The translations under genes and the position numbers were made by a program. From Solenopsis invicta (Eukaryota > Arthropoda > Insecta > Hymenoptera > Formicidae): a DNA stretch of 64,000 bases. Shown in pieces: positions 45,088-57,427 of the stretch. The notes beneath the pieces were generated by a model that saw only the letters and a program-made list of their open reading frames with translations, made no database searches and had not been told where the DNA came from. Location: contig NC_052669.1 of the NCBI RefSeq assembly GCF_016802725.1, positions 14,426,270 to 14,490,269 of the forward strand, given 5' to 3'. The number at the start of each line of letters is the position of its first letter. The first letter of the stretch is position 1.

Positions 45088-46923
45088 ATGGATGGAAAGA
45101 TGGATGGGAAGATGAGTGGAAGGATGGAAAATACACAAAGGTATGAGCGATTTTTTGATCCAACGTGGGAGGAAATTTTTTTCGCTTTTGTAGATAATAG
45201 AACAACCTGTCTTTTGTGTAATTATCAACCTTTTACTGTAAAAAAATTTGTCCTTTATAGACATTACAATAGTAATCATTCAGATATATATTCTACATAT
45301 ACGAGCCAGGAGAAATACAATGTAATTGAGGGATTAAAATCAGTCTATCAAGAAGGTAGTTCGATTTCTCATATTGATAAAGTTACACCTGCGACAAAAA
45401 CCGTTACTGCATCTTATGCAATATCAAATCTTATCGCTAAACATTCGAAATCGTTTACGGAGGGTCCATTTGTAAAGGAATGCCTCATCGCAGCAGTACA
45501 ATCATTTGGCGATTCATTAACTCTTCAAGAAGCTGCTAGCATTCCTTTAAGAGCTAATATTGTGAAATCTCGCGTAAATTCTATTGCTTCTTCTTTAGAA
45601 GAAAAATTAAAATATTTATTAGAATCTTGTTCGTTTTTTTCGTTATGTCTCGATGAAAGCACCGATAATCGACACGTGAGTCAATTGAGTATTTTTGCTC
45701 GAATCGTGCAAAACAATTTTTCATGTGTCGAGGAGCTTTTAGATTTTGTTTCGTTGCATGGAACAACTACCGGGAATGACATTTTCCAAGCTGTAAACAA
45801 AACTCTTGAAAAATTTGGTACTGATTTTTCAAGATGTTCAGCAATTGCAACGGATGGCGCAAGATCAATGACAGGATTGAAAATTGGATTTCTTGGTCAA
45901 ATAAAGCAGCGAAAGTTAAAGTTTACTATTATACATTGTATAATTCATCAAGAAGCGTTATGTGGAAAAGTTGTTAAACTGTCTAGTGCAATGCAAGTTG
46001 TAACAAAAATGTTTAATGCAATTAAAGGCAGTCACAAATTTCTTACGCATAGGAACTTTCAACACTTTCTCCAAGAACATAACGCAATTTATACAGATAT
46101 GCCTCTATATTGCGAAGTTTGGTGGCTCAGTGCAGGAAAATGCTTAGAAAAGTGTTTTGCTATAAGAAAAGAGATCTTCCTTTTCTTACAAGACATGTCT
46201 GATCCAAAATATGACGAATTTAAAGATTTTCTTCAAGATACAAACTCGCTTTGCGAGCTTGCTCTTATTACAGGTTTAACAAATCATTTAAATAATTTAA
46301 ATCTAAAGCTGCAAAAGACCAACCAAACTATTTTGCAGTTAGTTTCGCATGTGGATTCATTTCGAAGAAAATTAATATTATTTAAGAGTCATATTGAAAA
46401 TAACATTCTTCAGTTTTATCCTTCTTGTTTAATTCTTTTCGAAGAACACGGCACAAATTGTAACTTTCAAAAATATTTTTATATAATAGAGTCTCAAATA
46501 GAGCAATTTGATTCCCGGTTTAAAAATTTTAATAGCCTCAGAAGAAATTTAATTCTTTTTGAAAATCCTCTCACTGCGCAAATCGAGGAACAAAGCTTAG
46601 ATCTTCAGGCAGAACTTTGCGATTTGCAATGTGACCTTTCTTTAAAAACGCGACCAGAAAGGGGAGCAGATTTTTTTTAAATTTTAAATGCATCGCATTA
46701 TCCTTCCCTCAAGAATTTCGGTCTTCGAATTTTCTCCATGTTTGGCTCGACATATTTATGCGAAAGCTCGTTTTCTAAAATGAAATTAATAAAAAATGAG
46801 AAGCGTTCATCTTTAAGCGATGCATCATTATCCTCATTAATGCGAACTAGTTCTTCCAATATCTCGGTTGATATACCAGTTTTAGTGCAATCGTTCAAAC
46901 GGCACAAAAAAGAAAGTTACTAA
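45088..46923 (+). pseudogene. hAT transposase (BED finger, ZBED5/SCAND3-like), one in-frame stop
   Basis: From the ATG at 45088 the frame is open to a TAA at 46678, then continues in the same frame to 46923: 611 codons counting the stop. Domains: BED-type finger at residues 35-70 (CLLCNYQPFTVKKFVLYRHY), first catalytic block LCLDESTDNRHVSQLSIF at about 190, second in ATDGARSMTGLK at about 255, HCIIHQEALC, and the C-terminal dimerisation block MFGSTYLCESSFSKMKLIKN after the stop. The stop removes dimerisation, so the enzyme is likely dead, but only by one base change (an AAA to TAA type is plausible). An upstream frame at 44869-45084 is not needed. Confidence 0.9.
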
Positions 46924-46939
46924 ATTGTTAAAAAATCTT

Positions 46940-47600
46940 TTCTGCGTTTTGACGCAGTGAAATGTAAAAATACATTCTGCGCTGTGCGCAATAAATTGTT
47001 CAATTATGTATTCTGCTTTTTAACGCAGTTAAATGTAAAAATACATTCTGCGCTGTGCGCAGTAAATCGTTCAATTATGTATTCTGCGTTTTAACGCAGT
47101 TAAATGTAAAAATACATTCTGCGCTGTGCGCAGTAAATCGTTCAATTATGTATTCTGCGTTTTAACGCAGTTAAATGTAAAAATACATTCTGCGCTGTGC
47201 GCAATAAATCGTTCAATTATGTATTCTGCGTTTTAACGCAGTTAAATGTAAAAATACATTCTGCGCTGTGCGCAGTAAATTGTTCAATTATGTATTCTGC
47301 GTTTTAACGCAGTTAAATGTAAAAATACATTCTGCGCTGTGCGCAGTAAATCGTTCAATTATGTATTCTGCGTTTTAACGCAGTTAAATGTAAAAATACA
47401 TTCTGCGCTATGCGCAGTAAATCGTTCAATTATGTATTCTGCGTTTTAACGCAGTTAAATGTAAAAATACATTCTGCGCTGTGCGCAGTAAATTGTTCAA
47501 TTATGTATTCTGCGTTTTAACGCAGTTAAATGTAAAAAAACATTTTGCGCTATGCGCAGTAGTTTATTAAAATATCTATTCTGCATTTTACGCAGTTAAA
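46940..47600. repeat. Nine 71-bp subterminal repeats of hAT 2
   Basis: Units at exact 71-bp steps (46980, 47051, 47122, 47193, 47264, 47335, 47406, 47477, 47548). Each contains the small palindromes CTGCGTTTTAACGCAG and GCGCTGTGCGC. The left side of the element has two to three similar units (44640-44820), inverted. Such arrays often serve as transposase binding sites. Confidence 0.93.
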
Positions 47601-48049
47601 TATTTAAAAAAATATTCTACTGTCCTTTGTTTGTATTTACTCAAGTGTTTTACGGTATAAAATATTTTAATCCTGAGTTATATATTTTATTTTCTTTGAT
47701 TTTTTAGTGGACTAAGCCTACTGGAGAAACCACATAAAAAAAAACGCATCTATAATAGTACCTCGTGGCTGATGTGGAAAGCTATTGTCTAAATTCTAAT
47801 TACCGTACATTATTGTTATTATAAAAATTAAGTTAAAAAAAATTTTTTTCTCAAAAAGTACGCTACTAGCGTATTTTTACTTAGGTACGCTCCTGAGGCA
47901 GAGCGCCGTCCGCGTGTTCGTAAGCTCGACTTTCGAGCGGCGAGCGGTAGTGGGAGAAGAAGTGGGCGTCGCTTCAGGAATCAGCCCGAAATGTGCAGAT
48001 CGTTGCTCTGTTGTAAACTACATTTTTCTTATGGTTGTTCGGGAGAATT

Positions 48050-48813
<764 letters not shown>

Positions 48814-48853
<40 letters not shown>
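48814..48853. repeat. (TA)n microsatellite
   Basis: About 20 TA units join two TA-target elements. Confidence 0.93.
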
Positions 48854-48854
<1 letters not shown>

Positions 48855-49395
48855 TACTGTGTCCAAAAAGTAAGGTGACATTGCATTTATTTCGAAAATT
48901 CTTTATTTATTCTTGCAAATCAATTTCGTCCCCTTCAAAGTAATCCCCCCCTGATATAATACACTTATTCCAACGGATTTTCCAATCTTCGAAACAGTTG
49001 TAATAATCGATTTCAGGAATGGCCTTTAGCTCCTTCTTCGCAGCGGCTTGAATCTCTTCTATCGACTTGCTTGAGTTTGCTGAATAGCCAGAAGTCGCAT
49101 GGAGCCAAATCAGGTGAATACGGTGGTTGTGGAACGATATTAGTCGAGTTTTTGGTTAAAAAATCACGAATCACCGTTTCGAGTCGATAGAAGAGATTCA
49201 AGCCGCTGCGAAGAAGGAGCTAAAGGCCATTCCTGAAATCGATTATTACAACTGTTTCGAAGATTGGAAAATCCGTTGGAATAAGTGTATTATATCAGGG
49301 GGGGATTACTTTGAAGGGGACGAAATTGATTTGCAAGAATAAATAAAGAATTTTTGAAATAAATGCCATGTCACCTTACTTTTTGGACACAGTAG
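48854..49395. mobile_element. Mariner-derived foldback element
   Basis: 542 bp with ends CTACTGTGTCCAAAAAGTAA inverted on the other side, and TA flanks. The left part on minus encodes a mariner C-terminal piece (DFLTKNSTNIVPQPPYSPDL then APCDFWLF) and the arms repeat the 3' end of the gene (IPEIDYYNCFEDWKIRWNKC) in opposite orientations. Thus two 3' ends of one mariner joined head to head, with the rest lost. Confidence 0.85.
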
Positions 49396-49403
49396 TATAT
49401 ATA

Positions 49404-49844
49404 CAGGGTGTCAGGTAATTACCGCCCTTGGTTTCGTGGATTGATAGATCAAGTAAAACTGAGCAGAAAAGTCCTTTACCATTTTTTAATATTTGCCATA
49501 GTTAACGAAATAAAAATTAATAAAGTCTGCAAATAAGCGCGTATGACCGCGCGCAAGGACCGCCCACCGGTTGCTGAAACGTAGGCAGCCGAGTCAGCCT
49601 TCACCCTTCTTGCCGCGCCGCTCGCAGGCCGGAGCTACTGCTGTTTTTCCCTCCTCACCGCACCGCGCCACGCCTACAGCCGCGGCTGCCTACGTCTCGG
49701 TGACCGGGCGCTTATTCGCAGATTTTATTAATTTTTATTTCGTCAACTATGGCTAATATTAAAAAATGGTAAAGGACTTTTCTGCTTAGTTTTACTTGAT
49801 CTATCAATCCACGAAACCAGGGGCGGTAGTTACCTGACATCCTG
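49404..49844. mobile_element. Long-TIR MITE (441 bp)
   Basis: Ends CAGGGTGTCAGGTAATTACC and the complement of GTAGTTACCTGACATCCTG with TA flanks; arms of about 150 bp or more (CCTTTACCATTTTTTAATATT and complement). GC-rich centre. No ORF of note. Confidence 0.88.
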
Positions 49845-49850
49845 TATATA

Positions 49851-51172
49851 CGAGGTGTGTTCAAAAAGTATCGCGAATTTTGTGTTTTTTCAAAAATTAT
49901 TTATTTATTCATGAATATCTATTTTGTCCCCTACAAAGTAATCCCCATGAGATATTATACACTTGTGCCAACGGTTTTTCCAATCTTCGAAGCACTTCAA
50001 AAAATCATTTTTTTTTATCTTGTTCAGCTCCTCCTTCGATGCCGTCTTTATCTCGTCAAGCGTAGCGTAACGTCGTCCTTTCATGGGCCTCTTCAGTTTA
50101 GGGAACAAGAAAAAGTCACAGGGGGCCAGATCTGGGGAATACGGTGGCTGCGGCATCATTAGTGTGTTGTTTTTGGCCAAAAAGTCGCGCACAAGCAACG
50201 ATGTGTGAGCAGGGGCGTTATCGTGGTGCAAAAGCCAATTTTTGTTCTTCCACAAATCCGGGCGTTTCTGGCGGATTGCTTCGCGCAAATTGCGCATAAC
50301 TTGCAGGTAATATTCCTTATTGACCGTTCTACCCTGTGGCAAGAACTCATGATGCACCACGCCCCTGCAATCGAAGAAAACTGTCAGCAAAACTTTCACA
50401 TTCGACCGAACTTGGCGCGCTTTTTTCGGTCTTGGTTCGTGCGGCAGCTTCCATTGAGATGATTGAGCTATGGTTTCCACGTCATAACCATAAACCCACG
50501 ATTCGTCACCAGTTATGATCCTCTGGAGCAAATTTGGGTCGTCGCGGACAGAGTCCAACATCTCATTAGCAATGTTCATGCGATGCTGTTTTTGGTCGCA
50601 ATTGAGCAATTTTGGTACGAATTTCGCGGCGAACCGTCTCATGCCCAAATCATTGATAAAAATCGAATGGCACGAGCCAATCGATATGTTTAGGTCCTCA
50701 GCAACTTCTCTAACGGTGATTCGACGATTGGCCAATACCATTTTCTACACTTCATTAATTTTTTCGTCTGTTGTTGAAGTGCTCGGGCGTCCGGCACGCT
50801 CTTCGTCGTTCACATCTTCTCGGCCTTCTGAGAACATTTTGTACCACCGATAAACGTTGCTTCGGTCCAAGGTAGCTTCTCCGTATGCCACAGTCAACAT
50901 TCGGAATGCATCCGCGCACTTAATTTCGTTTTTCACACAAAATTTGATACAGGTTCTTTGATCCATTTTTTTGAATAGGTAAAAATCGAAGACGATCCAA
51001 AACACGTGCAAGCAAAGCAGCTGTCAACAATTAAGTGAACATTCAAAATGGCCGAGCTTGTCGGCATAAGTGAGAGACATGAGTACCAACATAACGCCAC
51101 AAAAAGATCGAAATTCGAATATACGTAACCCGCGAAAATTCAAAATTCGCGATACTTTTTGAACACACCTCG
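49851..51172 (-). mobile_element. Mariner copy 2, full length
   Basis: 1322 bp, the same length and 31-bp TIRs as the element at 4720-6041, in opposite orientation, with TA at 49849-49850 and 51173-51174. Confidence 0.96.
49905..50966 (-). pseudogene. Mariner transposase copy 2, one premature stop
   Basis: Same 353-codon gene as at 4926-5987, starting MDQRTC at 50966. Codon 74 is TAG where copy 1 has GAG (INEV-stop-KM), at 50742-50744. Few other differences: for example F for V at residue 112, I for V near 150, I for K in the VETxAQSS block. All three catalytic Asp codons remain, downstream of the stop. Confidence 0.95.
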
Positions 51173-51196
51173 TATACATACATACATATATATATA

Positions 51197-51603
51197 CCGG
51201 GTGTCCCAGACCACCCGTCCCACCCGATTTTTTCGTAAACGCGACATTTTAAAGAAAAATGTTTCAGACAAAAGTTGTAGGATTTTAAAAGATCTATTTA
51301 CTGATTTTATCAGTTTGACCTTGGATGGCGTCGCCAAGGTCAGATCAAAATAACATTAACTTTTTTAAATAGGACACCTCATTTTTGGTTCCAGAATCTA
51401 ATAGCTGGTGTCAAGACCTTTCCAAAACACTATAAGAAAGTTTATTTTTGTTGAGTACTTTCCGAGTTGTGAGGCTTGAAAGTTACGGTGTACTGTTACC
51501 TTCAAGCGTCATAACTCGGAAAGTCCTTAACCAAAATAAACTTATTTATAGTGTTTTGGAAAGCTCTCGAAATCGACTACAAGAAAATGCAATGAAAAAT
51601 ATA
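51197..51603 (+). repeat. Left TIR of the DD41D element
   Basis: Near-perfect inverse of 53859-54266, including internal inverted blocks (AACTCGGAAAGT occurs in both directions). Confidence 0.92.
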
Positions 51604-52092
51604 AGCAGAGGACACCGACTTCGCCCATGGTATCACGTCGAATAATGCTTTCTCTCTCGACCCAGCGTCGAGCGAGGAGGATGCACTATCGTAAAGCCCC
51701 CCACCACTTTCCGCCCGCACCCCGATCGTCGCCGCGCAGCCTAGACACACGTACGAGCGCGGCTCCGCGTGTGTGCGGCAGCCGAGCGCTAGCGTCGAGA
51801 GACACCATTTCTGCCGGTGCGTGTACCTATAGTCCTACGCGTAGAGTTTTGAAGATACCTAATTACCGAGATCTCTAACATTCGGTACAGCTCTATGATG
51901 CCGTTTATTCTTGATTTATTAATATTAATCTTCATTTAATGTTGATTATTGTAGCAATAAAGTAATTTTCACGAAAAAGCACCCTTACATACCACTCCTA
52001 AAAGTCATTGCTTAGAATTCATAATATTACGCAACTCGTCACCAATTCACGTTTTCTAATAAGCAACCCGGTCGTAAGCGTAATTTGTAGTT

Positions 52093-53148
52093 ATGCCTTA
52101 CCCGAACGAAGAAGCTGCGTTAATGATGTCAGTTTTGGGTAGAGCTGGAAGTTTTCGAGCAGCTGAAATAATGTGGCGAAATGAATATCCCGATCATACA
52201 CCACATTCGCGCAAAGTTTTCAGTCGCTTACAACGTCGAATAATTGTAAAAGGTATTGTTCAGCCGGATCATAATAAGGGAAGGCAAATTCATCGATCAG
52301 TTCGTTCAGTAAGAGCACCTGATGTAATTGCAACTGCCTTTGTAACCCCGAATGATTCTTTAAAGCGACGAGCAAGAGATAGTGGAATAAGTCGAAGCAC
52401 GATCAGTCGAATTTTTCGTGAAAATTCATTCCATCCATATCGAATGTCACTTCACCAGGCCATGACATTGAACGATCATAGACAAAGACTGATATTCTGT
52501 AATTGGATTACTCAACAATTACCTAATTTCCATAGAAGTATTTTATTTTCTGATGAGTGCACCTTTAAAAGTGACGGCGAAATAAACACACATAATTTTC
52601 GTTATTGGGCACAAGAGAATCCACATTGGTATCGAGAAATGGATCATCAACGTATCTGGAAAGTCAATGTTTGGTGCGGAATTGTTGATACGCATATCGT
52701 GGGATCATTTTTCTTTCAAGAGAATTTAAACCGTTTTTTATACGCCGATTTACTCGAAAACGAACTTCCACGTTTACTTGAAGATATTCCACTCCAATTA
52801 CGTCTAAATATGTGGTTTCAACAGGATGGATGTCCCGCCCACACGTCTGTCATTGCTCGTCATCAACTGAACCGCATATTTCGCGGCCGATGGATAGGTA
52901 AACATGGTCCACATAATTGGCCACCACGATCACCGGACCTTACAATTTTAAATTATTATTTGTGGGGACGAATAAAAGACCTTGTATACCGCGAACGACC
53001 TACGACTGCAGAAGATATGAAAAACAGAATTCGACAAGTCATTCAGTCTCTAGATACTGACGAAATTCGTCGGGCGACGGATGATTTCCAAAGTAGGGTA
53101 ACAGCCTGTATAAATGCACGTGGTGGACATTTTGAACATCGAGACTGA
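52093..53148 (+). CDS. DD41D transposase-like ORF, 351 aa, third catalytic residue Asn
   Basis: Open from MPYPNEEAALMMSVLG to FEHRD. N-terminal HTH about 1-115, with a second HTH near SGISRSTISRIF. First catalytic Asp D154 (LFSDECTF), second D245 (WFQQDGCPAH), 41 residues, then position 287 in SPDLTILNYYLWG, where relatives have Asp (compare TPCDFFLWG on minus at about 19810). AAT instead of GAT predicts loss of catalysis. Otherwise the ORF has no stop or shift. It may be a very recent inactivation or a DNA-binding-only protein; the former is simpler. Confidence 0.85.
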   Translation: MPYPNEEAALMMSVLGRAGSFRAAEIMWRNEYPDHTPHSRKVFSRLQRRIIVKGIVQPDHNKGRQIHRSVRSVRAPDVIATAFVTPNDSLKRRARDSGISRSTISRIFRENSFHPYRMSLHQAMTLNDHRQRLIFCNWITQQLPNFHRSILFSDECTFKSDGEINTHNFRYWAQENPHWYREMDHQRIWKVNVWCGIVDTHIVGSFFFQENLNRFLYADLLENELPRLLEDIPLQLRLNMWFQQDGCPAHTSVIARHQLNRIFRGRWIGKHGPHNWPPRSPDLTILNYYLWGRIKDLVYRERPTTAEDMKNRIRQVIQSLDTDEIRRATDDFQSRVTACINARGGHFEHRD

Positions 53149-53164
53149 ACAACATGCGTATGCA

Positions 53165-53594
53165 CAAAGGTGACGGCAAGGGGAACCACCTTATGAAAGC
53201 ACCCCGACAAAGGTGACGGCGAGGGGAACCACCTTAAAAAAGCACCCCGACAAAGGTGACGGCAAGGGGAACCACCTTATGAAAGCACCCCGACAAAGGT
53301 GACGGCAAGGGGAACCACCTTATGAAAGCACCCCGACAAAGGTGACGGCGAGGGGAACCACCTTAAAAAAGCACCCCGACAAAGGTGACGGCAAGGGGAA
53401 CCACCTTAAAAAAGCACCCCGACAAAGGTGACGGCAAGGGGAACCACCTTATGAAAGCACCCCGACAAAGGTGACGGCAAGGGGAACCACCTTATGAAAG
53501 CACCCCGACAAAGGTGACGGCAAGGGGAACCACCTTATGAAAGCACCCCGACAAAGGTGACGGCGAGGGGAACCACCTTAAAAAAGCACCCCGA
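53165..53594. repeat. Ten 43-bp tandem repeats
   Basis: Units begin exactly every 43 bp from 53165 to 53552. Two variants alternate: GGCAAGG with TTATGAAAG (units 1, 3, 4, 7, 8, 9) and GGCGAGG with TTAAAAAAG (2, 5, 10). Unit 6 combines the first half of one with the second half of the other. They lie 17 bp after the transposase stop. Confidence 0.95.
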
Positions 53595-53858
53595 TAAGGT
53601 GTAAGTACGATCTTGTTACCTACACGTGGTACACCTTAGGTAACGCTAATACCTACAGGCGGCACCGATTATTTCGTTTTTACATTTTAAAAATGTTACT
53701 TTGACTTATACCTTTATGCCCAAGATCGATCTCAAGGTCGAATTCAAGATCATCATCAGGTTGATCCCTCGAAATCATGCAAATTTTGTCTGAGCCATTT
53801 TTTTGTACAAGCACATCCCTACGTTTTAAAAGGGTGGGACGGGTGGTCTGAAACAGGT

Positions 53859-54266
53859 ATATTTTTCATTGCATTTTCTTGTAGTCGATTTCGAGAGCTT
53901 TCCAAAACACTATAAATAAGTTTATTTTGGTTAAGGACTTTCCGAGTTATGACGCTTGAAGGTAACAGTACACCGTAACTTTCAAGCCTCACAACTCGGA
54001 AAGTACTCAACAAAAATAAACTTTCTGATAGTGTTTTGGAAAGGTCTTGACACCAGCTATTAGATTCTGGAACCAAAAATAAGGTGTCCTATTTAAAAAA
54101 GTTAATGTTATTTTGATCTGACCTTGGCGACGCCATCCAAGGTCAAACTGATAAAATCAGTAAATAGATCTTTTAAAACCCTACAACTTTTGTCTGAAAC
54201 ATTTTTCTTTAAAATGTCGCGTTTACGAAAAAATCGGGTGGGACGGGTGGTCTGGGACACCATGTG
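53859..54266 (-). repeat. Right TIR of the DD41D element
   Basis: Inverse of 51197-51603; terminal bases diverged next to a TA microsatellite. Confidence 0.9.
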
Positions 54267-54293
54267 TATATATATATATATACACATATAAAT

Positions 54294-54295
<2 letters not shown>

Positions 54296-54333
<38 letters not shown>
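54296..54333. repeat. (AC)n microsatellite
   Basis: 19 AC units. Confidence 0.95.
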
Positions 54334-54337
<4 letters not shown>

Positions 54338-55977
54338 ACATATATATACATAACATAACATATATACATAACAAAATAAACTGGCTTATCATAAATAATA
54401 TTAATATTTCTATAAATTAATCAAATTGAAATTATTTTTTAATAAATTATTTTAAAAAGTAATTGTTTAAAGAGGTTTACAAGTTTCATTAATTAAAATT
54501 ATGTCTTGACATAAAGTAACAGTCACATGAATTGAAGCTATATTGCCATAATTACATAATTTTAATTTCTTATTAAGAGTCGTAATTCTATTTACATTAT
54601 TTTTTAAACAAATCTTCGTATCCGAGTAAATTTCTTTATGCAATTATTCTATTTACATTATTTTTTAAACAAATCTTTGTATCCGAATAAATTTCTTTAT
54701 GTAATTAAAAATTAAAACAGCGCGCGACTAACCCTGGAATACCGCTGGTATACATCACAAAGTTGCATACGGCGGACTAATATATCTACCGATGCGTGTA
54801 CACCAGAAGTACACGAGGTTGCATATGGTCTGCCGGTGCGTATTCACCACAAGTACACAAGGTGACGTACGAGTGACTAATGTATGCCAGCGCCACTCTG
54901 TCTAAAAAATGTAAAAGGAAGAAATCCTGAAGGGCAACGACGACGACGATGAACAAGACGCATCTTAATATGAAAATGTAGAGATTTAGATTTTGCATTG
55001 CGATATTTCCGCTCGTAGGGCACGGAGAAAAAAAATAAAAACACCTTAATGACGCTATTTTTCCTAAGCTATCGATTGAGACTATTCAGAACTTGATCGG
55101 TTCAGCCGTTACTGAGATCTGATAATTTCCTTATGCTTGAACTCATTGATTTGGTGACTCGCGTAAAAGAGGCTTGGTCTTCTCTCGCTTCGTTCATTCA
55201 GAGAAGAAAAATATAGGCGCTAAACGCGACCGCGCCTCTTGATATCTATATAATATCAATAAAGTGATACAAAAATGCCTACCTTCAAGTGATATAATAA
55301 ATTCGTGATTGAGTCAATTTGACCTTTTATTCTACGCTTACATATTGCATATTCTCCTGGTACGTTTTCAGATTCGGTCCGAATAATTTTGAAAAATGTC
55401 CCATCTAAGGGGGTACTGTTTTATTGCATAAATTAACGTTCATGTTATTTACATTTTTGTTATCACCGATGTCATTATCTTTTTGATTCCTTGTCAGTTT
55501 TAACTACTATACAAAACTACGGACACACAACATTACGCCAAAAATAGTTTTCAGGTCTAAGTCGTTGCCACATCATTCATACAAAGAAAAACAGATAGGC
55601 ACCATGTCCGTATGCAATTAGCACCGCGCTCGGCGCTGATTGACTTCTGTAAATATCCTTTCCAAATCTTTTTCGATACAGTAACAACTCGGAAGACTGC
55701 ACTAGACTGACCACACAACCGATGCAATGAGGTTATGTTCACTACATTTATGGACGGTTTACAAAATGTCGCAAACATCTCGTTAGAGACGCGATTATCG
55801 CGAAACGATTGACAACTAATCAGTATAACGTTAAAAAAAATTTAAATTTTGAGCACTTAGAAAAATCATTTATTTATTTTACAAATGTTTAAATGTATAG
55901 ATATTTCTGTTTCAAATGTAAAATAGAAATAGTTTTCCAAAAAGCACTTAAAATGGAAAAAAAATGCCATTTTTATT
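54334..55977. other. AT-rich intergenic with short duplications
   Basis: A 60-bp tandem duplication at 54588-54707 (TTCTATTTACATTATTTTTT). Three diverged 50-60-bp units at about 54745-54895 (GTGTACACCAGAAGTACACG type). 55000-55977 shows no gene or element that I recognise. Confidence 0.5.
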
Positions 55978-56690
55978 TTAAAGTAAAGATATGCTTTTTT
56001 GGACCGATAATGTAACAACACAATAATAATAAGAAAGCCTTCTTTGGTCGTAGCTAAATCATAGTGCCTATATTTATTCGTGTAATTTTATATATTTCTT
56101 CGAATTCAACCAGAATGTGTGCCGAAGCGTTTTTTTGGTCATAACACAGCATGTCGAATAAGAATTAGTAATATCACGATTTTTATTAAATTAATTAATT
56201 TCATATAATAATTGATGCTAATTTGCATCTATATACCCATTACCCTCTAAAAAAACTGTAAAGAAATTTATTACAAAAAATAACACCCTACCCAGGGTTC
56301 GAACGTGGCACCTCCGGAATCTCCGGTCCCGGCGTCTTATCACTTCGACTACTGGAGAACAGTGATACTTTCTGCAATATTCGTATGTGAATGACAACGC
56401 ATTTGAGGCGCGCGATTTAAAGTAGAGATATGTTTTTTTGGACCGATAATGTAATAACACAATAATAATAAGAAAGCCTTCTTCGTCGTAGCATCAATTA
56501 TTATATTAAATTAATTAATTTAATAAAAATCGTGATATTACTAATTCTTATTTGACATGCTGTATTACGACTGGAAAAATAATTCGGTGCACTTTCTGGT
56601 TGAATTTGAAGAAGTATATAAAGTCACTCAAATAAATGTAGGCACTAAGATCTAACTACGACCAAAAAAGGCTTTTTTATTATTATTGTA
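55978..56690. mobile_element. Foldback element with tRNA-like core
   Basis: Arms 56035-56219 and 56491-56680 are inverted copies (ACAGCATGTC, ATTAGTAATATCACGATTTTTA). 55978-56052 recurs as a direct repeat at 56418-56490 (TTTTGGACCGATAATGTAA). The core 56290-56362 holds a tRNA-like sequence on minus. No ORF. Confidence 0.7.
56290..56362 (-). other. tRNA-like sequence in a foldback core
   Basis: On minus: GTTCTCCAGTAGTCGAAGTG (D-arm-like, box A), AAGACGCCGG, then GTTCGAACCCT (B box). It resembles a decayed type II (Ser/Leu-like) tRNA; stems are imperfect. Confidence 0.55.
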
Positions 56691-57184
56691 ATTTAAGTTC
56701 ATATTTAACCCTTAAACATATAAGTGGGTCTGAGAGACCTTCCTGGAAAAACTTTACTTTAGTGCCATTTTATTTTAGTTAAGCAATGAAGTTAGTCAAT
56801 TGTAACAGTCCGTAGAGGAGACTTCAAACTTTTTTCCACCTAGCCCAAATTTTTTTTCTCATTCCGTCTTTACACAGTAAGCCATAAAAAATCTAGAAGA
56901 ATTTTTAATATGTGTTTAAGGGTTAAAATAGAACTATTTCAAATGTTACTCAGCCCTGGGAAACAGACATTGTGAAAAGCTTTTCCAGCAATATCTTTAA
57001 CAGCCGGTATCACTTAATTTCTTAGCAACTTCAAATAATTCTCTAAAGTAATGTTACCTTCAATGAAAAACAATCCTTCAAACGATTAGGCATTATCACC
57101 ACTGTAACGTTATCATTATGAGAATGCTGTGTGTGACTCTCTTACTCTCTCTCTCCCTCTTTCCATCTCTCTTTCTCCCCCCCC

Positions 57185-57219
<35 letters not shown>

Positions 57220-57427
57220 ACTCATGCAATGCGGATTTTAATCTGTTCAATACCTCATAATTTGTCGATTCATAGAACCGCTTAAATCAAATGTTGCTTT
57301 ATCAGATCAAGTTAAAAAAACAGATTATATTATCACCAAGCCTTGTCATCATTGCAAATTACACTCTTCTGTTACAGTTTTCGTACAGCTGCTGAACAAA
57401 ATGTATTTTGTAAAAATATTAATGATC
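56691..57427. other. AT-rich, non-coding, with CT microsatellite
   Basis: 57140-57230 is a CT/CCCC low-complexity tract. No ORF or element recognised elsewhere. Confidence 0.5.

Larger units (their letters stand above)
44224..48010 (+). mobile_element. hAT transposon 2, nearly intact
   Basis: 3787 bp. TIRs start CAGAGCTCGCAACGATCTGC on the left and, inverted, CAGAGCAACGATCTGC on the right. A perfect 8-bp TSD ttgtaaac lies at 44216-44223 and 48011-48018. Long subterminal regions are also inverted: blocks around GTGGAAAGCTATT, TAGTGGACTA and CTGCGTTTTAACGCAG occur at both ends. A palindrome lies at 44391-44475. Left and right subterminal repeats with GCGCAG units flank one transposase gene with a single stop. 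Confidence 0.95.
51197..54266 (+). mobile_element. Long-TIR DD41D transposon
   Basis: About 407-bp inverted arms (51197-51603 and 53859-54266). The left begins CGGGTGTCCCAGACCACCCG; the right ends CGGGTGGTCTGGGACACC with a changed last few bases. TA flanks. It contains one uninterrupted transposase ORF (52093-53148) and a 43-bp tandem array (53165-53594). The old copy at 29649-35715 belongs to the same family. 51604-52092 is non-coding leader, GC-rich at first. Confidence 0.9.

Noticed and set aside
45088..46680. hAT 2 transposase as an intact 530-aa gene
   Set aside because: The frame continues after the TAA with the conserved dimerisation block, so the 530-aa form is truncated.
46940..47600. 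Centromere-like satellite
   Set aside because: The array is confined between the transposase and the right TIR of one hAT element.
53165..53594. Regular direct repeats that might suggest a CRISPR array
   Set aside because: Units are contiguous without unique spacers, in a eukaryotic transposon; it is a minisatellite.
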